The notes under the pieces were generated by a model. The model searched no databases, was not told the DNA's origin, and saw nothing but the letters and a program-made list of their open reading frames with translations. DNA of 21,520 nt from Prevotellamassilia sp. (GTDB lineage Bacteria > Bacteroidota > Bacteroidia > Bacteroidales > Bacteroidaceae), in NCBI GenBank assembly GCA_009775705.1, contig VSQE01000041.1, positions 1 to 21,520 on the forward strand. The letters run 5' to 3'. The stretch's first letter is position 1. Each line of letters begins with the position of its first letter. Both the position numbers and the translations under genes were made by a program. Of the stretch, positions 14,245 to 21,520 are shown piece by piece.

Positions 14245-16785
14245 CTATTTTCTTTCCCGTACGTCCAGTTTCAGGACGGCCGGCTGCAATCCTTCGGCCT
14301 CCACCACCAGCCGCAGAGCCCCCTTCGCTCCGGGACGTGCCTTGACGATGGCCAGCAGAAGCCCGTTGAAGGCGGGACGTTCCGGACAGGGAAAAGCCAC
14401 ATGGCAGGTAGCGTCTCCGTTGTCTGTAGCGACAATTTCGCCATCGCCCTCCACGCGGCAACGCACCAGCGGACAGGCATCGGGCACAACACGGCCCTGG
14501 GCATCGGTCACTGAGACGGTGACGAAGGCAAGGTCGCGGCCGTCGGATAGAATCCGGTCACGATCCGCCGCAACGGCCAGCCGCACGGCCGGCCCGGTGG
14601 TCTCGCGACAAGCCTCGCCCCACTTGCGTCCGTTGCGATAAGCCACCACCTCAATGCGGCCCGGCTCATACCGGACACTGTCCCACGTCAGGCGATACTC
14701 ATACTTTCCCTTTTTTCGGCGGCCCTGCGACCGTCCGTTCAGGAAGAGTTCAGCCTCATCGCCGGAAGTATAGACACTGACAGGCGTCACCTGTCCCTTC
14801 CGGTCCGGAAAATTCCAGTGGGGCAGCACATGGACCGTAGGCACATCGGGCAGCCAGCGCGAACGGTACATATAATAACGGTCCTTCGGGAAGCCCGCCA
14901 TATCAATAATGCCGAAATAACTGCTGCGCGCAGTGGGACGGTTCTTCTCCATCTCCTCCAGCTTTGCCCGTTCGGCGGCAAGTTCCTCCTCTGTCATCAT
15001 CGAGGTATGGTTCAGCAGGACGGAACGGTCACTGTTGAAAGGAGTAGGTTCGCCCAGATAGTCGAAGCCCGTCCAGACGAACTCGCCCGCCACGGCAGGA
15101 TATTTGTCAAGTTCCTCAAACTCACGGTCAGGCAGACTGGCCCAGCCCGGTTCGACGGTGTCGTAGGAAGTGACCTGATAGCGGCGCGGAAAATATTCGC
15201 CGCGCGAACTGAGCGTGGAAGCGGACTCACTGGTAAAGACTGGAATGCTTCCGTGGCCCTCTTTCCGGAAGAATTTCCCGTAGAAATCCTCTCCGCCCTG
15301 TACCCCTGCGGGGTAGTTCATGCCGGCCACGTCCAGCTGCAATTCGGTACCGTTCATGGCCGCCACTTTGGGAGCCGAGATGCCGAGCGTAACGGGACGC
15401 GTCGTGTCATAGCGCCGGATCACCTCACGCAGATGACGTGCCAGCCCCGTTTCGGGGCGATACTGCTCGGGAACTTCATTGCCCGTGCTCCAGAGGATGA
15501 CGCTGGGATGGTTGCGGTCGCGGCACACGAGCGAACGCACGTCCTCCTCGTGCCAGCGATCGAAATGTACGCTATAGTCATCCTTATTCTTTCCCCGCCG
15601 CCAGCAGTCAAACAGTTCGTCCATGATGAGGAAGCCCATCTCGTCTGCAAGATCGAGCAGTTCGGGAGCGGGCGGATTGTGTGAGGTACGGATGGCATTG
15701 CATCCCATGCCTTTGAGCAGGGTGAGCTGGCGACGCAGGGCCGCTTCGTTCATGGCCGTTCCGAGGGCACCGAGATCGTGGTGCATGCAGACACCGTTGA
15801 TGTTCACGCGCCGGCCGTTCAGGTGGAAACCGTCATCGGGCGTAAAGGCGATGGTGCGGAACCCAAAGGGCGCATCATACGTATCGACGATTTTGCCGGC
15901 AGCATCGCACACCTGTACCCGCGCCATATAACGGTTCGTCTCTTCCAGACTCCATAGGCGGGGCGACTTTACCCGCAGAGTCGTGCTGTCCGTAGCCGAC
16001 GCGCCGGACGAAATGCGGACAGAACGCGGAGAAGATACAGCCACCCTGCGACCCGCCGTTCCATTGGCCTTCATGCGGTGCAGGCTGACGGTATAGGTAG
16101 CGGCGGCCTCGGCCGGGGTATGGTTTTCAAGGGTCACGCGGACACAGGCTTGGGCCTGCGTGGAGGAAACCTCGGGCGTAGTGACGAACACACCCCACTG
16201 CGCCACATGCAAAGGCTGTGTGCTGACCAGCCGCACATGGCGGTAAATACCGGCACCGGGATACCAGCGGGAACCGAGATTCTCCGTATTGAGCCGCACG
16301 GACAGCACATTGTCACCACCATAGCGGAGATGGGGCGTGAGGTCCACACGGAAAGAGCTATAACCGTAAGGACGGCTACCCACCTTTTCACCATTCAGCC
16401 AGATCTCGGCATTGGCCATAGCCCCGTCGAAATCAAGATAGAATCTGCGATTCCCGCTGCCGGCCGGCAGCCTGAAGTGCTTGCGATACCAGCCGATGGC
16501 GCGCCAGGGCAATTTTCCGGTATAACCGTCCAGATCGTTCCGGAAAGGTGCCTCCACACCCCAGTCGTGGGGCACATCCAGCCTGCGCCAGGCCGAATCG
16601 CAATACATGGGCGAAGAGGGACGCAGGCAGGGTTCTTCCCGATACGAGCCGTCGGCCTGCAATCCGAAACGGGCAAAACGCCAGTCGGCATCAAAACTCC
16701 GGACTTCGCGCTGTGCCCACAAAGGATTCAGGGCCTGCATGACAAGAAAAAGCCAGAACGGCCATACAATCTTACGGTAATTCAT
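14245..16785 (-). CDS. Secreted GH2 beta-galactosidase-type glycosidase
   Basis: This 846-aa protein has a signal peptide (MNYRKIVWPFWLFLVMQALNPLWA-Q). The domains run in the usual GH2 order. A sugar-binding jelly roll (about 27-185) contains LDVPHDWGVEAPF and GWYRKHFRLP. An Ig-like domain (~190-305) follows. The TIM barrel (~310-610) has RTSHNPPAPELLDLADEMGF, acid/base E437 in WSTGNEVPEQ and nucleophile E520 in FTSESAS. A DUF4982-like domain (~630-720) and a C-terminal Ig-like GH2_C5-type domain (~725-845) close the protein. This architecture is typical of Bacteroides enzymes that remove terminal beta-galactose from host or plant glycans. Other GH2 specificities cannot be excluded. It has its own TATCTTTG promoter box and lies downstream of the GH31 gene, separated by a strong terminator. 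Confidence 0.92.
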   Translation of the reverse strand: MNYRKIVWPFWLFLVMQALNPLWAQREVRSFDADWRFARFGLQADGSYREEPCLRPSSPMYCDSAWRRLDVPHDWGVEAPFRNDLDGYTGKLPWRAIGWYRKHFRLPAGSGNRRFYLDFDGAMANAEIWLNGEKVGSRPYGYSSFRVDLTPHLRYGGDNVLSVRLNTENLGSRWYPGAGIYRHVRLVSTQPLHVAQWGVFVTTPEVSSTQAQACVRVTLENHTPAEAAATYTVSLHRMKANGTAGRRVAVSSPRSVRISSGASATDSTTLRVKSPRLWSLEETNRYMARVQVCDAAGKIVDTYDAPFGFRTIAFTPDDGFHLNGRRVNINGVCMHHDLGALGTAMNEAALRRQLTLLKGMGCNAIRTSHNPPAPELLDLADEMGFLIMDELFDCWRRGKNKDDYSVHFDRWHEEDVRSLVCRDRNHPSVILWSTGNEVPEQYRPETGLARHLREVIRRYDTTRPVTLGISAPKVAAMNGTELQLDVAGMNYPAGVQGGEDFYGKFFRKEGHGSIPVFTSESASTLSSRGEYFPRRYQVTSYDTVEPGWASLPDREFEELDKYPAVAGEFVWTGFDYLGEPTPFNSDRSVLLNHTSMMTEEELAAERAKLEEMEKNRPTARSSYFGIIDMAGFPKDRYYMYRSRWLPDVPTVHVLPHWNFPDRKGQVTPVSVYTSGDEAELFLNGRSQGRRKKGKYEYRLTWDSVRYEPGRIEVVAYRNGRKWGEACRETTGPAVRLAVAADRDRILSDGRDLAFVTVSVTDAQGRVVPDACPLVRCRVEGDGEIVATDNGDATCHVAFPCPERPAFNGLLLAIVKARPGAKGALRLVVEAEGLQPAVLKLDVRERK

Positions 16786-16819
16786 AGCATCTGTATTATT
16801 TCAATTTGAACTTTTACGG

Positions 16820-16827
16820 CAAAGATA
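16820..16827 (-). promoter_or_regulatory. Candidate -7 box of the GH2 gene
   Basis: The minus strand reads TATCTTTG, matching TAnnTTTG, 34 bases from the ATG at 16785. No good TTTG -33 element is seen, only an ATTG at a short distance. Confidence 0.55.
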
Positions 16828-16910
16828 GAGCGGATGAACACAATGCGAGTTTACTTGCACATGGCCCAATGCCCCTCTCGTATGCAAAATTAAGAAAAAA
16901 CGGCTGAAAA

Positions 16911-16945
16911 AAAGCCGCTTCCAGAAAAAATCCGGAAGCGGCTTT
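16911..16945 (-). terminator. Strong terminator of the GH31 gene
   Basis: A perfect 12-bp stem (AAAGCCGCTTCC / GGAAGCGGCTTT) has an 11-nt loop. On the minus strand it is followed by UUUUCAGCCGUUUUUU. It begins 22 bases past the GH31 stop and separates it from the GH2 gene. Confidence 0.85.
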
Positions 16946-16967
16946 GTTCAGCAATAGGTGGCGTTCC

Positions 16968-19900
16968 TTAGAAGTTCACCGTACCAAGATTGCGGTCAAC
17001 CAACAGGCCGTCTATAGCCTTCAGGTTGAACTTGCCGGCACGACGGGCCTTGAACTTGATGGTGAAGAGGTCGTGGTCGCCTTCTTCGAGCAGGAAGTTG
17101 TTGCCGCGGTTCACGAATGTGGGATAGAGCGCCTTCTGTCCGTTGGTGTGCAGACGGTCGTAGGTGAGGTTCACCATCTCCTTCATGTCCGTGAGTTCAA
17201 GTCCTGCGAACTCGAAGTCCTTCGCGTCATACGGAAGGGCAAAACTCAGGCCGTTCACGTAGTGCAGTCCCTTGCCCGAGACTTTCACCTCGACGATGTC
17301 GCCGGCGGCGAAGGTCTTCCTGTTGGGCGTGAGAACCAGCGATCCGGCCACATGGTCGGCCGAGTTGCGCACACCGCCGTCCAGTTCCGTCGTGACAACA
17401 GAGATGTCGTAGGCATCGATCAGACCGTTCTTGTTCACATCGCCGATGCTCACATAGTCAAAGTCGCCGTCACCCTTGCGCAGACCGGTATAGTTCATAT
17501 AGCTTGTCAGGTCGTTCTCGTCAATGCGCTTGTCGCGGTTGATGTCGCCCTGCAGGACGCTTTCCGTATCGGCCACCTTGTAGACATACATGGCCTTTCC
17601 GGAGCCGAAGTTGCCCACAGCCTCCGTCACGGAGAGTTTCAGGTAACGCGCCGAGGGATGATCGGCAAAGCCAAACGTCTTGACACTGCCGTCCTTCTTC
17701 CACTCAAAGGCCACCGGCTCGCTCCACGTCTGCTTGTCGTTGCTATAGGCCACCGTACCTTTGAGGAGTGTACCGTTGCCGGCATCCTCGCGGGGCAGGT
17801 ATTCCAGTTTGTCGAGCTGGTTGACGCTGCGCAGGTCGATGATCATATCGAACGGGACAGCCTCGCCCTTGCCCCACTTGGTGTGCCATGCCGTCTTCAT
17901 GTCGAAGTCGAAGAGACGGCTTACCGTCTGGCCGGGCTGGTCCTCGCAAGTCACCTGCGCACGAATGCCCTTCACGGCAAATTCAAGCGGATCGCTCTTC
18001 GTCGTACCCTTCACCTCGCTCCAGGCGGAATGGCCGTCCTTGTTCACAGCCCTCACTTTGAAGGCGTAGGTTGTCTCGGGAACCAGTCCGCCAAAGGCCA
18101 GCTGGCAGTCGCGGATCGTGGAATAGTTCATTCCCTTGAACTCGATCTCGTAATAGTCGGCACCCGGAACAGCATTCCAGGAAGGTGTCAGCGTATAGGC
18201 CTCCTCGGCAAACTGCACCTGCGGAGCCGTCAGCGCACCCGTCTTCGAGAGCAGGCGGTCGGCCGGAGCGAACTCAAAGCCTTCCACAGTCACTTCCATG
18301 GCGTTCTGCGTCACGTCCGTACGGCCCACTTTGACCAACAGCTGCGGATTCTTCACGATTTCCTTCTTGGCAAATTCGCTGCCGGGCGTAGCGAAGCGGT
18401 TGATGTTGGGTTTCTCATTATAGTAATAGACATTCGTTCCCTTCTCGAAGTCGGCCGGCGACGACACTGCCGTGAGCGCCACTTTCGTCTTGCCCACACG
18501 CACCGTCACCTTGCGCGGCTGCGCCGTCACGTTGATGCGGAACTCAGTCTCCTTCTGCGGTTCGAAACCGTCGAAAGCCCCTTGCGTGGGAGACACGTTC
18601 ACCACGAGTTTGCCTTTTTCCACATCGCTCTCCACAAGGGTGCGTGTGCTGCGGCCGCTCAGGTATTCCTGCGTGGTACCGTCGTCATCATATTCCTCAA
18701 AAGAAGTATGGCCGTCGGCATAGATCTCATAGGCACGGTAGTCCTTGCGTATCTGCGAGGGGTTGTTGTTGGGATTCGTCATCGGGATGATACTGCCGCT
18801 CTTCACGAACACGGGCAGTTTCCACAGCGGCGCTTCGAAATTGTTGATGATGCGGCCACCCTCATACACATCGCCGTTGAAGTAGTCTATCCATTTTCCT
18901 TCGGGAAGATAAATGCCGTTGCAGATGTCGTTGCCGTCCTTGTCGGCCTTGGTCTCCTGATAGACGGGAGCCACGAGCATCGACGGCCCGAAAAGGAACT
19001 GATACTGGGTCTCCGTGCCCAGTGTGTATTCATTGGGATAGTCAAGGAACATGGCACGGATCATCGGCTTGCCGTCCACGGCCTCGCGGGCAATGCTGTA
19101 GGTGTAGGGCATCAGCTCCGACTTCATCTTCAGATACCAGCGGTTGATGCTGGCGGCAGGCTCGCCCAGCACTTCGGGATATTTGGGGTTGCTGCCCCAG
19201 CCGTCCATGTTCAGCTCCATCGGCGTGAACGTCTTCCACTGGAACTCACGCACGTTCACCGGAACATTCTTTCCGCCGAAAATGCCGTCCACGTCGCTCG
19301 TGATGTTCGGCTGTCCGGAAAGGCCGGAGCCGATAAATGTCGGGATATGGAAGCGGATGTACTCCCAGTCTCCACCGGTCTGGTCACCGCTCCAGATACC
19401 GGCATAACGCTGGGTGCCGGCCCAGCCGTCGAGCGAGATGATGAAGGGACGGGCGTTCGATCCGTAATAGGGCATGATCTCGCCCACATCGGCCACTCCG
19501 TTAAGTCCGAAACTGTAGCCCGCGCCCACCCAGGCCACGTCCGTCTTAAGCACACGCACACCAGCATCGCGCACTTCCTTCACGATGTCGCGCTGCAACA
19601 AAGCCTCCACACCCTCCTTCGGGTGCAGGTCGCTCTGGGTCCACAGGCCTATCTCCACGCCCTTCGAGCGGGCATAGTCGCCAAACTCCTTCAGGTTCCG
19701 GATGTTGCCGTCGAGTGTCCCGGTCTGACCGTAGCCGGCACCGTAGCCGTCGTTGGGAAGGAACCAGCCGAGCGGCATATCGTTGTTCAGATAGCGGTCG
19801 ATGGCGGCACGGGCCGAGAACTGGTAATTGTTCTTCTCGCCATTCAGGCTCTCCTTGATGCCGCCGTTGTCCTTCTGGCTCTCCTTGTAGCGTTTGCCGT

Positions 19901-20816
19901 CTTCATAGAGCATGAAGCCGTTCTTATCCTCGGTCCAGTAGTCGCGGTTATAGGCATTGAGATGACCCTCGTAGAAACCGAATTTAGGCAACAGGACGGG
20001 ATTGCCCGTGAGCTGATAGAAGTCATTGAGCAGAGGCACCGCGCCATCGTTCACCATGAGGAACACGTCCAGATAGTCCTCGTTGTGCGAGAGCAGCACC
20101 TGTCCCTTGTCGGTAGCGCCGAAGTCATAACGGCCGGGCTTGAACGTATGCCACAGCAGGCCGTACCCCTTCGTAGACCAGTAGAAAGGCGTGGGCGAAG
20201 CCACACCGCCGTCCACCCAGTTGTTGGTATTCTCGATGGCGATGGCCTTTCCCTTGTGCGAGAAACGGCCGTTCTGCACGCCGCCGCCAAAGAAGTATTC
20301 GTCCGCTCCAGCCTTGAAGGTCAGCGTGGTCTTTCCTTTTTCCAGAGCGGCCGGTGCCGTCTCCTCCACCACCACTTTCCCGGTGGCAAGGTCGCGCACG
20401 TTCATCAGTCCGGTCTTGCGGTCCACGGAGACACTGATCCGGGGAGTGGCGATCACCACCTCGCCGGCGCTCTTCGTCAGACGCACTCCGCCCGTAGCAC
20501 GGCGCGCACCGCCGGTCAGGATCTGGGCCGGAGGAGTTGCCTTCGGATCGCGCAGGATGCCTCCCGCATCATCGCGGAAAAGGCGGAAAATGTTCTCACC
20601 GTAAAAGTCGAGCGTCACAATCTTTCCGTCTGCCAGGATCAGCTCCGCCGTAGTGGGGTTGATCATGCGCGCGTCGCTCACCAGCACCGCGTTCTGCACC
20701 ACCTGCGTTGCAGGACGTACTGACGGAGCCGCCACAAGAGGCAATCCCGCACCGAGCGGCAAAGCCAGCGCCAGCGCGGCACACGTCCCCTTACTAAGTT
20801 TATGAATCTGCTTCAT
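16968..20816 (-). CDS. Secreted multimodular GH31 glycosidase, probably alpha-N-acetylgalactosaminidase, with dockerin and cohesin-like modules
   Basis: This 1282-aa exported protein has a signal peptide with cleavage near residue 30. An N-terminal GH31 beta domain precedes the catalytic barrel. The barrel has nucleophile D426 in VLKTDVAWVG and acid/base D478 in WSGDQTGG, then GH31 C-terminal sheets and a DUF5110-like part (~640-760). FN3-like (~862-940) and F5/8C/CBM32-like (~950-1080) modules follow. A dockerin has two calcium loops, GDINRDKRIDENDL and GDVNKNGLIDAYDI (~1086-1140). A cohesin-like beta domain lies at ~1149-1282. LGWFLPNDGYGAGYGQ and LWTQSDLHPKEGVE recall the GH31 alpha-GalNAcase group that releases GalNAc from mucin core (Tn) structures. 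This specificity is my inference, and alpha-glucosidase-type GH31 is the fallback. A TATCTTTG promoter box and a strong terminator make it a single-gene unit. Confidence 0.9.
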   Translation of the reverse strand: MKQIHKLSKGTCAALALALPLGAGLPLVAAPSVRPATQVVQNAVLVSDARMINPTTAELILADGKIVTLDFYGENIFRLFRDDAGGILRDPKATPPAQILTGGARRATGGVRLTKSAGEVVIATPRISVSVDRKTGLMNVRDLATGKVVVEETAPAALEKGKTTLTFKAGADEYFFGGGVQNGRFSHKGKAIAIENTNNWVDGGVASPTPFYWSTKGYGLLWHTFKPGRYDFGATDKGQVLLSHNEDYLDVFLMVNDGAVPLLNDFYQLTGNPVLLPKFGFYEGHLNAYNRDYWTEDKNGFMLYEDGKRYKESQKDNGGIKESLNGEKNNYQFSARAAIDRYLNNDMPLGWFLPNDGYGAGYGQTGTLDGNIRNLKEFGDYARSKGVEIGLWTQSDLHPKEGVEALLQRDIVKEVRDAGVRVLKTDVAWVGAGYSFGLNGVADVGEIMPYYGSNARPFIISLDGWAGTQRYAGIWSGDQTGGDWEYIRFHIPTFIGSGLSGQPNITSDVDGIFGGKNVPVNVREFQWKTFTPMELNMDGWGSNPKYPEVLGEPAASINRWYLKMKSELMPYTYSIAREAVDGKPMIRAMFLDYPNEYTLGTETQYQFLFGPSMLVAPVYQETKADKDGNDICNGIYLPEGKWIDYFNGDVYEGGRIINNFEAPLWKLPVFVKSGSIIPMTNPNNNPSQIRKDYRAYEIYADGHTSFEEYDDDGTTQEYLSGRSTRTLVESDVEKGKLVVNVSPTQGAFDGFEPQKETEFRINVTAQPRKVTVRVGKTKVALTAVSSPADFEKGTNVYYYNEKPNINRFATPGSEFAKKEIVKNPQLLVKVGRTDVTQNAMEVTVEGFEFAPADRLLSKTGALTAPQVQFAEEAYTLTPSWNAVPGADYYEIEFKGMNYSTIRDCQLAFGGLVPETTYAFKVRAVNKDGHSAWSEVKGTTKSDPLEFAVKGIRAQVTCEDQPGQTVSRLFDFDMKTAWHTKWGKGEAVPFDMIIDLRSVNQLDKLEYLPREDAGNGTLLKGTVAYSNDKQTWSEPVAFEWKKDGSVKTFGFADHPSARYLKLSVTEAVGNFGSGKAMYVYKVADTESVLQGDINRDKRIDENDLTSYMNYTGLRKGDGDFDYVSIGDVNKNGLIDAYDISVVTTELDGGVRNSADHVAGSLVLTPNRKTFAAGDIVEVKVSGKGLHYVNGLSFALPYDAKDFEFAGLELTDMKEMVNLTYDRLHTNGQKALYPTFVNRGNNFLLEEGDHDLFTIKFKARRAGKFNLKAIDGLLVDRNLGTVNF

Positions 20817-20878
20817 GGTACGATTTGTTGGTTATTTATAATTTAAACAGAATTATCTTACAGTCCGTTATCAAGGTC

Positions 20879-20886
20879 CAAAGATA
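20879..20886 (-). promoter_or_regulatory. Candidate -7 box of the GH31 gene
   Basis: The minus strand reads TATCTTTG, matching TAnnTTTG. A GTTG about 21 bases upstream is a possible -33 element. The leader to the ATG at 20816 would be about 55-60 bases and AT-rich. Confidence 0.6.
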
Positions 20887-21091
20887 CTAATTATTTCACA
20901 AATCGCCCAACACACCGTCCAAAATTAAACGGGAGACCGCCGGAGAAGATTTTATTGAATAGATACATTTTTAAACCGCGCAATGACTTAACACTTTAGC
21001 TTGAAAGTCTCACCCGTCGAAACCTCCCACGCCCAAAAGATAAAAAGAAGTGAAGGAGAAGGAAATCCTAACGTTTTCTCATCACACCGGC

Positions 21092-21111
21092 ATATAAATC
21101 GAGATTTATAT
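21092..21111. promoter_or_regulatory. Palindrome in the methyltransferase promoter spacer
   Basis: Perfect 9-base arms ATATAAATC and GATTTATAT flank a GA centre. The right end lies one base before the TAAATTTG -7 box, so it fills the -33/-7 spacer. A protein bound here would block RNA polymerase, which suits autoregulation of a restriction-modification locus. Confidence 0.5.
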
Positions 21112-21112
21112 C

Positions 21113-21120
21113 TAAATTTG
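21113..21120 (+). promoter_or_regulatory. Candidate -7 box of the methyltransferase gene
   Basis: It reads TAAATTTG, matching TAnnTTTG, 19 bases before the ATG at 21140. It is preceded by the palindrome at 21092-21111. Confidence 0.6.
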
Positions 21121-21139
21121 CAAAAAACAAAAGAAGAAA

Positions 21140-21460
21140 ATGGAACAAACTGGATGTAACTTACAAACCCAGCATACACTTATTAATGGTGACAGCCGGA
21201 ATATGCGACTGATGCCCGACAAATCTGTACATCTGATTGTTACCTCGCCACCATATTGGCAACTGAAAGATTATGGCAGCGACGTACAGATAGGATTCAA
21301 CGACAGCTATGAGACATACATAAACAACCTGAATCTCGTATGGTCGGAGTGCAACCGGATTCTTAAGGATGGCTGTCGTCTGTGTATAAACATAGGTGAC
21401 CAGTTTGCACGTTCCGTCTATTATGGACGATATAAAGTCATTCCTCTAAGTAGATGTTGA
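21140..21460 (+). pseudogene. Truncated beta-class DNA methyltransferase (N4-cytosine/N6-adenine type)
   Basis: The 106-aa product opens with LINGDSRNMRLMPDKSVHLIVTSPPYWQLKDYG. This is the N-terminal part of a site-specific DNA methyltransferase with catalytic motif IV (TSPPYW, about residues 35-40), followed by SECNRILKDGCRLCINIGDQ. In beta-class enzymes the target-recognition region and the SAM-binding motif I (FxGxG) come after this, giving some 250-350 residues. Here the family-like sequence ends at GRYKVIP (about base 21,447), five codons later there is a stop, and the next 60 bases are AT-rich and unrelated. The product cannot bind SAM as it stands. An insertion element or a deletion/recombination junction near 21,447-21,452 is the likely cause. 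It is the only plus-strand gene in the window. Confidence 0.8.
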
Positions 21461-21520
21461 AAATTAGTTTATATCAATTTTTTTGCGTATCTTTCCTCTA
21501 AAACGTATTTGGCATCTTTT

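Larger units (their letters stand above)
20817..21139. other. Divergent intergenic region between the GH31 and methyltransferase genes
   Basis: This 323-base stretch lies between two outward-facing genes. It holds the GH31 promoter box, the methyltransferase promoter box and a 20-bp palindrome, each listed separately. The middle part (about 20,890-21,085) shows no convincing gene. A short minus-strand open frame there has no start signal and no family-like features. Confidence 0.6.

Noticed and set aside
16944..20723. A 1259-codon open frame on the plus strand opposite the GH31 gene
   Set aside because: It is codon-aligned with the GH31 gene and arises from absence of TTA, CTA and TCA codons. 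Its translation is rich in H, V and L in low-complexity fashion and has no family features, while the minus-strand protein is clearly real.
20988..21179. 63-codon minus-strand open frame between the GH31 and methyltransferase genes
   Set aside because: It overlaps the methyltransferase start and promoter, has no promoter or family features, and its cysteine/phenylalanine-rich composition looks random.

Overview
The window is from a Bacteroidota genome, most likely a gut member of the Bacteroidales. The evidence is the repeated Bacteroidota-type -7 promoter box TAnnTTTG in front of genes, the absence of strong Shine-Dalgarno sequences, a Bacteroidota-specific DUF4494 gene, and secreted mucin- or glycan-type hydrolases. 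I cannot fix the genus. Most of the window is GC-rich, but the block around 8,900-12,950 is clearly AT-richer. Every gene but one is on the minus strand. The exception is a truncated DNA methyltransferase at the right edge.

Layout from left to right: (1) 1-346, the N-terminal part of a small secreted protein, cut by the window edge. (2) 487-2979, priA, followed by a strong terminator at 405-446. (3) 2980-3292, a gene-free stretch between priA and the arginine operon. It holds a four-unit 21-bp tandem array of dyad elements that includes a perfect 29-bp inverted repeat. (4) 3293-8085, a compact arginine biosynthesis operon read right to left: argR, a GNAT acyltransferase with a cysteine-rich tail, argG, a 71-aa PspC-domain membrane protein, argC, argD. 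The genes argG-pspC-argC overlap, and an 18-bp Arg-box-like palindrome lies upstream of argR. (5) 8192-8833, a TetR-family regulator with no obvious partner. (6) 9104-12780, an AT-rich pair encoding a GH20 beta-hexosaminidase and a serine-type sulfatase, which looks like an acquired glycan-degradation cassette. (7) 12976-14119, a DUF4494 gene overlapping a YggS-type PLP-binding protein gene. (8) 14245-16785, a GH2 beta-galactosidase. (9) 16968-20816, a very large GH31 enzyme with FN3-like, F5/8C (CBM32)-like, dockerin and cohesin-like modules, probably an alpha-N-acetylgalactosaminidase. (10) 21140-21460, a beta-class DNA methyltransferase start that breaks off soon after motif IV.

The arginine genes form one biosynthetic unit. 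In Bacteroides the middle of this pathway is known to use N-succinylated intermediates, so the uncharacterised GNAT protein in the operon is a good candidate for the acyl-transfer step. The four secreted carbohydrate enzymes (GH20, sulfatase, GH2, GH31) fit sequential removal of sulfate, Gal, GlcNAc/GalNAc and alpha-GalNAc from mucin-type O-glycans, although no SusC/SusD pair is visible. The most distinctive non-coding structure is the 21-bp-period dyad array at 3059-3142. No CRISPR array, rRNA or tRNA was recognised.
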